A model generated the notes under the pieces. That model saw only the letters and a program-made list of their open reading frames with translations. It made no database searches and was not told the origin of the DNA. A DNA stretch of 64,000 nt from Pelargonium cotyledonis (taxonomy: Eukaryota > Streptophyta > Magnoliopsida > Geraniales > Geraniaceae). Position 1 is the first letter of the stretch. The number at the start of each line of letters is the position of its first letter. Location: positions 23,625 through 87,624 of the forward strand of contig JAYMTA010000023.1 in the NCBI GenBank assembly GCA_036897625.1, given 5' to 3'. The translations under genes were made by a program, and so were the position numbers. Positions 12,327-24,800 of the stretch are shown in pieces.

Positions 12327-15300
12327 TAATTAAAAACTGGAGCTAATATTATCTTTTAGTGCTTACTGGAAAACTCTATGGGGAAGCACACCTCGAAGAG
12401 CTTTTTGGAGCACTTATAACTAAGTTTGTTTATATAGTTTACGGAGTGCTGTCAGTAAGAATATTCTTTATCAGTTTCAAAACGCTTCGGAGTAAAAGGG
12501 CTATACCTGCTTGGTGCAAAGTGGCGAACCCTTTTTAAGTTATTTTCGGCTTCGGCATTTAATATATACTTCTAACCGGGTCCTTTTACCTATTTTTTTT
12601 CCAGAAAAAAGCTAGTATCGGACAGACCAAAAAAGACTATAAACACTAAATCTTAGGTAAGACTAAGTAGCCTAAAAGCTCTAGTTCAATCTTAAACTTA
12701 GACGTTGAAAAGGATTCATCAAAAAGGGAAGCTATCCTAACTTTCTAGACGGTAAAGCACCCATTTTACTGCGATTTACACCAAACCTCGGGAGGAAAAA
12801 TTCTTCCTTATAATAGCTACCTACTTAGACAATACACGAGTTCTAGTCCTATCTTATCCACTTACACTATAAGACAGCAACTCTAAGGATACGAGGTACA
12901 GTCACACAGGAATACATAGATTTTAATTCCCAAGTCTTTATTATTATTATCCAGAATCCAGAAACAAAAGCAAAAAGAATTCTCCGGGCTTAATGTTTAA
13001 TATTTACATTTGTCTTTATTTCTAAAATGACTAAAATTTTTAGATTTATTCCATTTATTTAAATTAAGGAGCTACCAAACAAATAACTCTGTTTATGAGT
13101 ATCCGCTAAAAGACTTAAGTAAAAACCTTTATCGTGTAAAACCCCCTACTGAAATCTTTCTCACTCAAAAGCGCTTTGAAAGCCTCAACTCTATTAGATA
13201 TAGGATACCCAGAATCTTACTTGTTTAGGAATACTAAAAAAAATTATGAGGGCGGAATACGATCTAGAGCTTTATAGGCACTCTTTAAGAAAGAAACCTG
13301 TTCTAAAGTAAGAGTAGCAAGCTAAGATCCCGGAGAGAAATCAACTTCTTACTTACTTTATTCTTGGCGTTTATATTTAAAGTGATAGTTTTTATAGTAT
13401 GTATATGCGTTCTAAAAGTATGGAATAAGTGTATGGAACTTTCTCTTTTTATTTTGTTGATCGATCAAAGGGTTTTACTTAACATGCTAAAGGTTCAAAT
13501 AAACTCAGGGTATCCTGTTTGGTGGCAACTTAATGATATTATTTAGAACTTGAGATTCACCCGTATAATAATAATAGGATAGATTCCTAGTTATTAAATC
13601 TAGTAAAAACCCTTAAAAATAAGAAAATAATAAGATTACTTTATGATATCCCAGATAGGGAAGCCCTAAGTACCAGTTAAAGAATTTTTGCAATCTTAGC
13701 TATCTAAAATTCGTTAAGGATAGTCCTATTATTCATTCTAAAAGAAACTAATAAGCAGCTCCAGTGCAAAATTACTATAATCCTAGAGTAGCTCCCAAAA
13801 TCGTATCTATCCCTGCAAGATAACGAAAGTAATCAAGAATGCAAAACTTGTTTGTATTTTTTGAAAAAGCTAGTTGTATAAAGTTAACTATTCTATTTGA
13901 ATACAGGATACCAAATAAAGAGCCCGAGAGCCCGAGTTTTTTGTAATAAACAAGCTTGCATCTGAATGAAATTCCTGTAACTTTAAAACTAATAAGAGCT
14001 TCTTAATATTAATAATAACCGCACCTAATACGCGGGGTCCCTTGTTTAAGATACTAGCAAAACCCTTGTACAGCAGGACTCAACCTATTATGATTTAGTA
14101 ATCAGTATTTTATTGTATCTGATGAAAGCTACCCTCCTCACTTGGAAACCAAATTCTATTAAGTAAGTGATTTTGATATAGATTGGGAACTTCAATACTA
14201 AACTTTGGTAAAAACCTTCCAATACATACCTGAAATACTTATGCAAGCTTTTTTTTTACTTAAAAACGTATTCAATTCAAAAGACTCCAGTATAAATTAA
14301 AAATAATAGGACAAGCAGGGGATTCCTTTAATATCTTGAAAAGTCAAAGTAGTAGCTAATATAACACCTTAGATAAATTTACTTAACCCGACGATATCAA
14401 ATGAAGAAAGTCGGCTCGTGTTTAGGGGTGCTCCGTAAGGGTAATATATACTAAGATCTATTTTTGGTTGTTTAAAAGGAAACCCGGTTCACGTAGTTAC
14501 AAGTAAGTACAGTTAGAAAGAAGGGCTTTGTATAGGCGGTTTCCTTCATTAAGCTTTGCTAACAATATCGATCTAGTAATTTTGAAGACGAGTCAATTTC
14601 TATTTTGGCTGAAGGAGAACGAATCTTAGCTCTTTTTCTTGATACTAGTAAAACGGGTTAGTTTATATTAGTATTAGCTAGTTAAAGGCACCCTTTTTGG
14701 TAGGTAATTAGAACAGAGATAAAAGACCTCTAATAATAGATGCACATTATGTACATTACTCTCAGCTATCCTCTTGTGGACCCCCTTGTTAAGAAAGGCC
14801 TGACTGCATTTTATATCAAAATTTCTTACTATACTTAATAAGAAAGGTATTATAAAAACAAAACTTGAAAAAAGCTTAACACTGGGGTGTATAATATGAA
14901 AGAAAAAAAAAGAGTTCTGTCCTACCTATTTGATTGTAAGGGGCTTAGCACTCTACGTCTTTAGCATAGATTCTACGAGAACTCAGTTTAGTTTAGTCTA
15001 TAAAAGCTTTCCTGGTAATCGACATTTTTGTACAACTAAAAGTTCTTTCATTATATACTTTGAAGTTTAAATAAAATATATATTAAAGAGAAGCTATAGA
15101 AATAGAAAAATATGGAGCCCCTTCTTATTCATTCATTAAAAAGGGTATCTCATTATCGTATAAGGAATCGAATACGCCAGATTTTAATACTAGAATTCAG
15201 TATAGAATATAAATTTTATACAGCCCGAGTTATGGAGAATAAAGAAATAGTTACAAAACCATACGTAAGTAGATCGCTCGTTAACTGCTAAGTTTTTAAT

Positions 15301-15980
15301 AGCTAAAGTTCCTTCTTCTATGTATGATTCGGAATCCGGGAACTCCCCGTATAATTGGAATAGCTACAGCTTTTTTAAGAATAGATAACCCTTCTTTCAA
15401 ATGAGGGGAGTCTTGCAGTTAAGTTTTTTTTTTTTATGACCCTCACGAGCCCTATTATTTTACCTAAAATTACTCTTATATCTATTAGAATTTTTGAATG
15501 GATAGCAGCATACTTTCTTAATTTAAAAATATTGAGGTTTATTAATTATTAAAAGGGGGACCCCTAGTTATTTAAAGTACTAAACTTTTTTTTCTAGAAA
15601 GTGCGAGGAATAAATATTAGAACCTTCTTCAGAGGAGTTCCCTTTCTTAAAGGCGAAACTTAGACTTTGGATTTTTGCTTTACTTTATTCTATAACATTC
15701 AATTATACAACTCCACTTTAGGACTTAACCGGAAAGCTTTGTCAATAAATCCCTGTCTCGTTATACAAATTTGTAAACTAACACTAAATTTAGCTTATTT
15801 TTCTTGCTCGCAGTCTTGCGCTCAAAATGAATTCTTTCTATACTATAGTATATATCGCATTTCTAGGAATCTCCCTAAGATCCCAATTCAGTTAACTTTA
15901 TTCGTTGTTCAACTCAAAAGGGAAACAACTTTCCTTATATTAGTAACTACAAAGGGCAAGAGAAAGATACACCTTAATGA
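12327..15980. other. gene-free stretch
   Basis: No gene is supported. There is a T13 run at 15424-15436 and short GG..CC palindromes (for example GGGGGACCCC near 15555). A 107-codon frame begins at 15667. It has no recognisable domain and runs up to the edge of family locus D. Its hydrophobic and cysteine-containing residues are spread without the regular spacing of membrane segments, and I do not call it a gene. Confidence 0.45.
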
Positions 15981-16157
15981 ACTCTATTAGCTAATAACTA
16001 CAAGAATTCTAATAGAATAAGTAGTACAGGTTATAAGACAGGGAATATAGAGGATCCTAGTAAGACTAAAGCTAGAGTTATTATCAAGACAGGTAGTAAG
16101 GCTCATAAGGTAAGTACAGCTCGTGAAAAAGCTATCAGGATCTCATTTACTCTATGA
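15981..16157 (+). repeat. lysine-rich AHK-family frame, locus D
   Basis: A 59-codon stop-to-stop frame reads ISSTGYKTGNIEDPSKTKAR, then VIIKTGSKAHKVSTAREKAI. It carries all the family words in one frame: STGYK, IKTG, KAHK and STA. It is therefore the best reference copy. No ATG opens it. GGATCC falls inside it, coding EDP. Upstream sequence is the end of a 107-codon frame in another phase. Function unknown. Confidence 0.45.
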
Positions 16158-17437
16158 ATATTAAGTTTTTGCCTCTTATTTAAGTGTTTACAAAGCCTGC
16201 TTTTATTCTAGGCAATCCCGTTTTTAATCCTAATCTATATTCCATCACATGTTCAACTAGTACTCGATACTCGTCAGGGACTCTAAAGGTATAGCAAGTA
16301 CTAGCCTATCCCTGTCAAATTTGGTAGCATAGTTATAAGAAAAAGAGTCCCATATATTGTATTCCTTGTTTAATTATTTAAACTTGGATTTAGGTTACAA
16401 AGTTCTTAACGTTACTAGCTAAAGAGAAGCTGTAGGATCCTGACAAAAAGGGGGATTTTAAGAATTTATTAGTGATTTTATGAAGCTTCCTAAAGGAGAT
16501 TGTAGTGAATTCTGTTAAGGATTTATAAACTTTTGTTGAAGAGGATTCCTTATTTAGCTATGAAGGCGCTTCTGAGGACCTTTGATCATAGATGTTAAAA
16601 CGCGCCCTTTCCTCCCCAACCCCAGGTATAATATGCGGTTCGAACCTATGCTTTGGGATTTACCCTCTCCCTTCAGAAACAGTTATCAATCTGATACTAA
16701 TCAACTAAATTTCAAGAGCCCACTTATAACTATAACAAGGGTGGGCGTACGGGTTCCATATGCTTTATTATTATGCTAAACGAGTGCAATTCTCTTTCTT
16801 GAAATGTATAGAGCGGTAAACTTCAGTATCTCACCCCTAACCTAATAGTCCTAAAAGAAATCTATACCAACACTAATTTTCTACTGGCCTTCCTAAGTTT
16901 TTACTAGGAACTTTCTCTTAGTACTAATGGTAGTGCGAATCCTATTTCAGAATTGGCTTGCAGCTAAGCTTTTTGATAATATTTTTAAATATTTGTTCCG
17001 CTTAATTTGACAAGAATCCCTCGAGGAAAGTCAGTTTAAGCAGGAGATCCCTTAATTTCTTTTTCCTTTACCAAATATGAAGTTTTTACGTGATAAGCCC
17101 TTATTTTACCACTTTTATAATAAGCCCCACAGGATGTAGGTATAAGAGATTTTAGCAATTAGGATCCAAATTAATGACGGATTTACTAATTATTTAAATC
17201 TTCCGAAATAGAGTTTAGTTTACAAAACCCCTTTTTGCACCTTTATGGAATATAGACAAGATAAAACCAATTCTCTCGGTTAAAAAAAAAGCTTTCTTAG
17301 TTTTATACTTATTAACTAAAAAGGGGTCACTTTAAAAAATATACAGATAAGAGCCGCTTTTGACAATCGTTTAGATAGAAATTTCTTGTTAAGCAATCCG
17401 GTCCAAAAGCGTATATGTTATTGATAGAGCAAGAACC
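16158..17437. other. gene-free stretch with one T-arm relic
   Basis: No protein gene is supported. A tRNA-like relic lies at about 16626-16700. Several GGATCC sites and a run of A at about 17282 are present. Nothing else stands out. Confidence 0.45.
16626..16700 (-). pseudogene. tRNA-like relic (T-arm only clear)
   Basis: On the minus strand, ATAGG-TTCGAAC-CGCAT at 16633-16649 has T-loop wording. G53-C61 and the two outer pairs form, but positions 52-62 are a G-G clash. Upstream GGGTAAATCCC could be a three-pair anticodon stem with a short loop. Acceptor pairing is not seen. A 65-codon frame on the other strand passes over this and is an artefact of it. Confidence 0.3.
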
Positions 17438-17512
17438 CCGGAGTATATTTTGGTTGGTAAACAACTCACACGACTTCTGAGCTAAAAATGCGGGTTCAAG
17501 TCGTGTCTCCGC
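17438..17512 (+). tRNA. tRNA-like element, Arg(TCT) type
   Basis: Acceptor strands CCGGAGT and TCTCCGC pair at five of seven positions, and CA follows. The D-loop has GGTTGGTAAAC. The anticodon loop at 17474-17480 is CTTCTGA, giving anticodon TCT (Arg). The T-arm GCGGG-TTCAAGT-CGTGT has four of five pairs including two wobbles, with a G-G clash at 52-62. The anticodon stem (CACGA/GCTAA) keeps only one pair. The overall wording closely follows organelle tRNA-Arg(TCT) with scattered changes. It stands alone and could be a degenerate copy. Confidence 0.5.
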
Positions 17513-20500
17513 CAAAGAAAACCTTTTCTTATTTTAAATGAATTCGATTACTTGTTTAGAACCTGCGGATCTCTATTCGGAAAAAGAAAACTTATTGGAA
17601 ATCCCTTAGTTTACCCTAACAATGTTATAGATTTCTAAACCAGGGTTTGTAATTCTACACTACGTTACATAAAGAACATTACTCTCTTAACAATAATTCG
17701 TCAAGTACAGAGTACCTAAAGTTAAATCCTTTAAACTTGCGAACAAACAGAGGCCCGTAAAAGCATATAAAACCCTCGTAGGCATTATCCTTATATACTA
17801 AACTCTATATTTGAACTCAGGAAGCCCATATACCAACCATTATAAAAGGGAGTGCCCCAGGGAAACACCTAAATATCTAAGCACTTTCCAAAGGACTCTT
17901 ATTAATACTCATACTTAGACTAGTGTCTTCAGTCTGGCTGAAAAAGTGTCCCATATTCTTTTTGATTAATTCGTGAGAAAGCCGAGTCATTTAGAAAACC
18001 TAAATAAAGGGGAGTTCCTAGCTTATGCCAATCCTTTCAAAGGTACCTCGGAAATGAGAAAAGTAGCTTTCCTTGTTGTAAAGTTTTACTATGCGGTATT
18101 CTCAAAACTACTTATAATCCAAGTTTTATTTCAAACCTAGAAAGATCTTGACTTCTTAAAGAGTTCTTTAAGTATCTAACTAGTTTAAGTATAGCTAAGA
18201 AGAGACACTTGTTTGACTAATCTTACAATATAGCTGTGATCCATAGTATTGAAAAATGCAACTTAAGAATTCGTTTAGGATTGCCCTTTTCTTTTGCTGA
18301 GATTTGCCATTTGTTAAAGTGTATTTAACCCAAAATAAAGTGCTCGTAGGTTGGTGATAAATACCTATTAGTAGGAGATCGAATTTCGCTTTTTATGCAT
18401 TAATATTTCCTTGAGTTTGACTCCTAAAAAGCTTCCTCAATTTAGAGAGGGATAAATAATTAAGCTATAAAACTCTGTGCTCCAACAATGAACATAGAAG
18501 GATTTGGTCTAAAAGCCTAAAGAGATTTCAGTTTATAATGTTAAAAGGTAGAACACAGTGCAAGATCTATAAATTCACATAAGTAATTGACGCTACTTTT
18601 AGAGGTTCCCTTATTAAAATTAAAAATAGAGTAATGTAACGTGCATTATTATACATGGATTAGAACTGCATACAGCTTATGATCTGAAACTGCTTCCACA
18701 TAAAGTATCCATTTGCCTTTCCCAGGCCTCAGTCATTTATTGTAAGTTCTTACCAATAGTATTACATCCTTTGTTGATCCCTGAACTATAAGTTTGAAAT
18801 CTTCTCACAATTTAAAAAACTTGGTGCGCGTCTATCGGGTCCTTTTCATATTGCGAGCCGGGGGTTAAGAGAAGTCCTCCTAAAAGCCTTACCTCAGGGG
18901 ATACCCTTGTAGGACTATTTATACTTGAAACTTTTAATGATAAATATGAATAAGATCCCAAAGAGATTAGACTAAGAATTAAGAATTCACCAGAAATAAT
19001 AACTAAAGGCACTAAATATTATCTAAAGAAATGGACTTGTCAATACAACTGGGTGATGTCATACTTATCCAAAGGTTTTGTAACATGTAGTATTTTCACG
19101 AAGTTGTTGGCAATATAAATTGTATTGAGTAGAACCGAGAGAATTTCCAATACCATGATAATAAGGATCTGTCGAGTAAAGATGTCAAAGATCTGAAGGG
19201 ATTCGTCAAGTTGATCAATTTGGGTTTCCTATTGAAAAAAGCTTTCTATTTAACATCACAATTTTTCTCATTTGTGCTTTAATCTTTGAGTTATGGGTCT
19301 TTATAGAGCAAAGCTAGGTAGTTTTTTCAGCCAAGAGTTACCATCAAAAGGAAGGTCTTCCGATTCAGAAAGTTGAACTCAACTACTGCTTTACGCAGGA
19401 CTAAAGGCAAGATATATCTTACTTAATCATAGTGGATTAGACCTTGTTCCTTTTCTTATGAGTTGCTCTAGTTTTCTTAACCCTGGGCAATTTCTTGGAT
19501 AATCCTCGCTTCTCTTAGTCTATATAGTATGGCACTTGAACTTATGTTTTTTCTAAAAATAAAAAGAGGTGCTTTCCCGAGAAGGGGCTCTTCCCGGAAG
19601 GTTTCTCGTTAGCAGGAGGACCCAGAGCTAATAAGATTAAGTAAATAAAAGAGGAAAAACTTGAGTACTCAGTTGGGCATTTTGTGCAAATTACTACTTA
19701 ATATTTAGATTATGAGTATATACGCACCCTCTAGCTTTTCTAGAATAAAATACGAATAAACAGTTGTTTCAGAGAAGGGCTTACAATTGTAAAGAATTCG
19801 AATTTCTACTTTAAAAAACTTACCTACACCTCCGATATCTTGCCGTCAAATGGCTCAGAGAAACTGGAATTGAGCTAACTTTATTACCGGATACCAGTTC
19901 TGTTTTTTGTACAATTAAGAGCCTTTTTTGGCAGAGCTATACTTTTCGTGAGGCTTCCCCAGTAGGTTAAAAGGGATAAAGTCTCTCGAGTCTCTTAACA
20001 ATCTCTTTATATATTCTTAATACTTTGTACAATTTTACAGGTGAGAAATGCCTATGTTTGTTTCAATTTTTCATGGTATTCCTAACGTAGGCTAGTAAAT
20101 AAGATATTAAAGTCCTACATATTATGGACTCAAAAAGTAGAAGCTTTTATTGTATTTACTTTCAGCCAAAGCAGTACATATCCGGGTTTGCGTATCGTAC
20201 AAAGCAAAGGAAGCCGCCTACACTACACTTAGCATACATATTCTGTAACATAAGTCGTAAAGGTTAGTTCCTATATTATAATAAATAATAAGACAGCTGA
20301 GTGAGCATTCTTAGAAGTAAAATTGAAATAGTAGGTACCTTTTCCTAAAGCTTAGGCTCGCTTGTAGAATTCATTAACTGTAATGACACCTCCTAGAAAT
20401 TCTTATTGCTTTAAACTCTTAAACTAAGGGAAATCCCTTAAGAGGTCTCTTCCTTGGTTACTAGAACCTCAAGCCCGGGAGTTTAGAAAGACCCTACTAG

Positions 20501-20933
20501 CTTTAGCTCTAAGTTTTAGAACACCCTGTTCAGTAAAAAACTCTAGTTACAATACTCCTCGATCAGTGAATAAAGGCTCTAACGCAACCAATTCTATCTT
20601 GACAAAAAGTAGTATACAAATTGAAATGAAAAGACTCTAAACATTTCCTTATTTAGAGATCCTACTCTCTGTTCTGGGTCTGGGCTAGAGGACTTAGTCA
20701 GAGACTCCTTCTATTTTTACTCAATACTCGCTTTAACTCGCTTTAGGTCCTTTTGCTAACTAGAAAACAGGGCAACAATAAGAAATGATCCCTTAGTTCT
20801 ACCCTTCACTGTAAATAATTGACTTTAGCTTCAGTTCGTTTACTGGAAACTCTTTAACCAAAATACAAAAACACAAGAATACTTTGGTTCTAATCTCATG
20901 AACTTATTAATGACTTACTCAATAATCCTAACC
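17513..20933. other. gene-free stretch
   Basis: No gene, RNA or clear repeat is supported. Local GC-rich patches occur at about 18850-18910 and 19575-19630 (CCCGAGAAGGGGCTCTTCCC, an imperfect hairpin). A short likeness to a conserved large-subunit rRNA segment at about 20488 is discussed among rejected items. Confidence 0.45.
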
Positions 20934-21101
20934 TTAAAGGGGACCTATTCTCTTCAGAGCTACACCTTTCAGGATACCTACACTCTTAGCCTGGATCTTA
21001 CTCTTAGCAGTAGTACTCTTGATCTTATGAGCTATACCCTCTTTCTTAATACCTAGAACTAGACCCAAAATTACACCTATCTTAATCTTAAACAGATCCA
21101 T
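20934..21101 (-). CDS. lysine-rich AHK-family frame, locus E, 55 aa with ATG
   Basis: This is the only family member I found with an ATG-to-stop frame carrying the AHK word: 55 codons from 21101 down to a TAA at 20934-20936. It begins MDLFKIKIGVILGLVLGIKK, a short hydrophobic patch between lysines, then EGIAHKIKSTTAKSKIQAK, then SVGILKGVALKRIGPL. The AHK..ST word, the KSK/QAK lysines and the GI steps match loci A1, D and G. The net charge is strongly positive. No ribosome-binding site is recognisable and no neighbouring gene gives context. It could be a small basic nucleic-acid-binding protein or a non-translated repeat. Unrecognised. Confidence 0.3.
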   Translation of the reverse strand: MDLFKIKIGVILGLVLGIKKEGIAHKIKSTTAKSKIQAKSVGILKGVALKRIGPL

Positions 21102-21808
21102 TTTATTAAGACAAGAAAAACTGGAAATACCCAGACTTATTATCCAATATTGAGTACTAAACTTGAAGAACCCCCGTTTGACAATACTTCATTTCTAGAT
21201 TCCTTAGAAATTGATAGGGAATCCTATCTTGCTTACTTATGAGTTATACCTTGTACTTAAAAGCCGTACTCTTCATGATAACTCTACCCCTATCAGCTCT
21301 ACAATGAAGAAGAAGCTCTATACCCATAAAATTCACAAGAAAGGCAACTTTTTGTGGCTACAAGGGAACGCAGTTGTTATAACAGATAATAATATTGGAT
21401 CCCTACTCTCTTAGAATATTTATTTGGAAAGGTTGTTCATAGTAGATGGGACTGTAAAACTAAGGTTAAGAAAAGAAGTTGTACTTTATTGATTAGTTTA
21501 AGGGACAAGAATCCCTATTTTTAGGCAGGTTTTTCCACTCAGTAGAAAGAAAAGGTAATCGCTACTCTTCTATTTTTTAAGTATTCTTTTGTTCGGAAAG
21601 TACTTGTTTCTCATTAAATTTGTACAAGTACAGTTGAGTTCTATGGACAAACCTCACCCTTCCAAATTACAGCTTATCGGGGAGTCCTTAATAGTTAGTA
21701 ATCAATACCTCACCAATGGCGGAAGTTTAAAAGGAGAATTATCTGTCTTTTTAGAGAATCTTTTCTATCTTGCGGGCGGATCGCTAGGTAGCAACAAGTA
21801 TTTTAATT
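21102..21808. other. gene-free stretch
   Basis: No gene is supported. Short frames at 21211 and 21589 are within chance length and have no recognisable features. Confidence 0.4.
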
Positions 21809-21880
21809 GTGGGTAATACGACTTGAACCCACAACGGCTATGTTACCCTGGGCAGGTCGGTGCCTTCTAAACCCCGATTG
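21809..21880 (-). pseudogene. tRNA-like relic, possible Gly(GCC)-type loop
   Basis: Minus-strand T-arm GTGGG-TTCAAGT-CGTAT at 21816-21832 has four of five pairs with wobble and a G-G clash at 52-62. A CCTGCCCAGG segment upstream could be read as an anticodon arm with GCC (Gly), but the stem is poor under a seven-base loop. The 5' acceptor strand that should pair with TACCCAC is absent. The local sequence instead allows a different hairpin between GTGGG (21809-21813) and CCCAC (21828-21832). Confidence 0.35.
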
Positions 21881-24800
21881 GGATTGTAATTTAATTAAAA
21901 GATTATAATTTTATAGGTATCCTTGGGTGTCTCTGTAGATTTTTAAGGTAAAGCCGTCCGAGGTAAGCGCTGAAACAAAAGGAATGCATAGTTATAGATA
22001 GGGGCACAGTCCACATAAATTTGCCTTCATGAGTATAGCCTATCTTGGGTTTAGAGAGTATGTCTATATTCATTTATTTCAGTTGGTTGTTTTGTGTTCA
22101 TTGATAATAGAGGATTCTTAGAGATAATGCAATATGAGAAAGTAGTGGTTTTCCATCTTTTTAGACTCAAGAAAGCCCGTTGTAGCTGGATTCCACCCAT
22201 ATCTTTCCCAGGTTGATAGCTCTTATTAGTGTCTATCTTCTTAGGCAGTGAGTTACTTTTCTCTATAAGGCATAGTTAGTAGGATCCAAAACACACGCTT
22301 TTTGAGGTTAATACGAAGCTGCTAGATGAAGAGATACATTATTCAGTGACTTAGCTAACTGATTACCTACTTTCCTCTTGAGGCCTAAGATTAGGACATA
22401 GTTGGACAATATGTAAAAATAAATAATACCATTATATCTTTGTTCAATGAATATAGGACCTTGTATTTACTCTATAGGAACAAACCCACCTTACATTCAG
22501 ATACTGGTATATATACAAGCACTTCTTTATATACGGATTACCCCTTTTCTGCTAGCTGCTTAATTACTAGACTTAAAAAAAAAAAAGCTACATCCAATTT
22601 TTGTAAAGAATATTTAACTGTTGTACTTAAACTTTAAGCTAAGTTATCTATCTTGAAATAACCCTCTGGAACTACGCCCTAACCCCTTAATAATACTATT
22701 AAATTCTAGCACTGCGCACATAAAAGGTTCAGAATGACAGGTTTGGTATACCACGACCGATATGTTTTAGATATACTCTGGTTAATTGTTACTATATAAA
22801 ATGCTCTATAATTAAGGGTTTAGGTTCTATAAGAGATCATAAACTGTTGGGATTTACCTCTTCTTTAGACAAAAAATATAGAGTAAGTTATTTATATACT
22901 TTGTTAATTGCTTTATACTGTGGAGTACACTTTTATATATTTCGAGATACCTAATTATTCATGCCAGTTTCAGGGAATAATATATAATATATTTTACCGT
23001 TGATCAGTAATTAAAAATATGGGACCACCTTATAGTAACTAGAATTATGAATTATATTGGTTAGGAATCTTTTATAACATCCCTTTTGTTTGCAACCCCC
23101 GCGGGATACACTTCTACGGGGATCCTTTAACAACAAGGATTTCATTACTGAATAGATATCAGGTAGACCTTTTATGTTATGATTCTTCGCGAGCAGTACA
23201 ACTTAATTACAAAAACTTTAGACTTTGTAGTGACAAACTTCTTATAATCAAACTTATTTCTATGTGTTTTAAAGTAAGTATGCTTAAGTGATTTGGAGTC
23301 CCCATTAAGTAGGTGACCCCTACCATATCTGAGTTATCGTATTAAACAAGAGTTTCCTTTTGTTTCACTTTGTATTTGTGATTGTATAACCGCCAGTAAT
23401 AAAAAGAGTTGTCAGGCCTTGCAGTTTTACTAGATTTATAATATATTGTAGTTTCTCTTCGAGGAGGTTCTGTTAAGTGATCCCGTAGCATTGATTATCG
23501 TTGAGATAGATATCCTCATATCTTATTCATACCCTTGCTTGCGCTTTGTCTTGAGGTTTTATAAGATCTTTTGCTTGGTTGCCCTTTTTTCTATTGTCAC
23601 GGGTCCTCTTAATAAATCCTTGCCTTGACTGCTTGGGACTAGCTAGAGACAAAAAGAGGATCCTATTTTCGTAACACCAAATTTTGTTTTGTTTGGTATG
23701 GTTGTAAACCTTCATTCAACTGAATTCTTTTGCCGACGGCATACTGAATAATTATATTACTTACTGTTTTCTGAACTTTTCCCCAAAAACCTTGCAAAGT
23801 CACTAAGACAAAAGGTAGGTTTTTGAGGTGGAAATAAAGCTTTCCGATGCCAGCGATATCCAAAAGAGATAAGGTTGCCAGAGATATTTAATGAGTATAT
23901 CGTAGACACTTCCTACTAAGTAAAAAGGGCTCTTTTCAGATGGAGATACCCCGAGTATTTGCTTCTCATCCTGTTACTTTAATGCGAAAAAATCAAAGTC
24001 AGTTTAAACTAAAGAGAAAATCTTACCGAGCTTACTTCAATATATTCTCATGAGTAATTTAGCGCAACAAGTATAAAGTTATTTGTCCTTTAAATTATCG
24101 GTGGGAGTCTAGTCTTTACCCATATACTCTAGATCTTTCTATTTACTTCAGGTACATTAGCCTGCTCTTCGGAGTTTGACTCGGATCCTAACTGATGGAG
24201 AAAACGTTTACCACAGGATTGTCGCTGTAGAAGACTCTCTATTTTAGTCCTCTCGAAAGGCACCTTCCGGACACCTTGCTGGATAACTTAGCATATTTTA
24301 CTGGATTCGTCACTTTTAAAAAACGCAGGGTAATTCTCTATTTTGATAAGTTGGTATTTCTTTATTTTTGTAATAGTAATGAAAGTGTTTGCTTTGTTGC
24401 CCAAGTCCTCAAGGTAAGTGTGGGTCGTTGTTTTTTAGCTCCATTGTATTACCGTTCTTAGTTCACAAGAGCCGGATCCTTTAATTAAGTGAGTCCTTGG
24501 CTATTTAATATAGTTTTAAATACGTACTTATATATCGAGTCACGGGATACTGGAATAGATAGTACTTAACTTCGAATAGCCACTAAAACTAAAGCCCAGC
24601 AAAGCTAAGCCTAAAATTATAAGAATCTCTGCGATTCTGGGGTGTATTGTTCTTAGTTTTTATTAATAAGAAGAGTGGATCTATCTTATGATGTTTCCGC
24701 GATTAAGTTAAACCCTATACGTTGCGCGGACTCTTTAATTCTTTAGGATCTTTAATAATAGGAATGGTTCGGAGTTTCTATTCAGTCTTATACTTATAGT

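Noticed and set aside
15667-15990. 107-codon + frame
   Set aside because: No domain, no start signal, no regular membrane segments. Length is within chance for 64 kb at this stop frequency.
16740-16770. GTACGGGTTCC as a group II intron domain V end
   Set aside because: No domain V hairpin or GTGYG 5' boundary could be found with it.
20485-20510. Likeness to the large-subunit rRNA segment GGAAAGACCC...AGCTTTA
   Set aside because: Only about 20 bases match and the flanks do not resemble rRNA. No other large-subunit landmarks are nearby.
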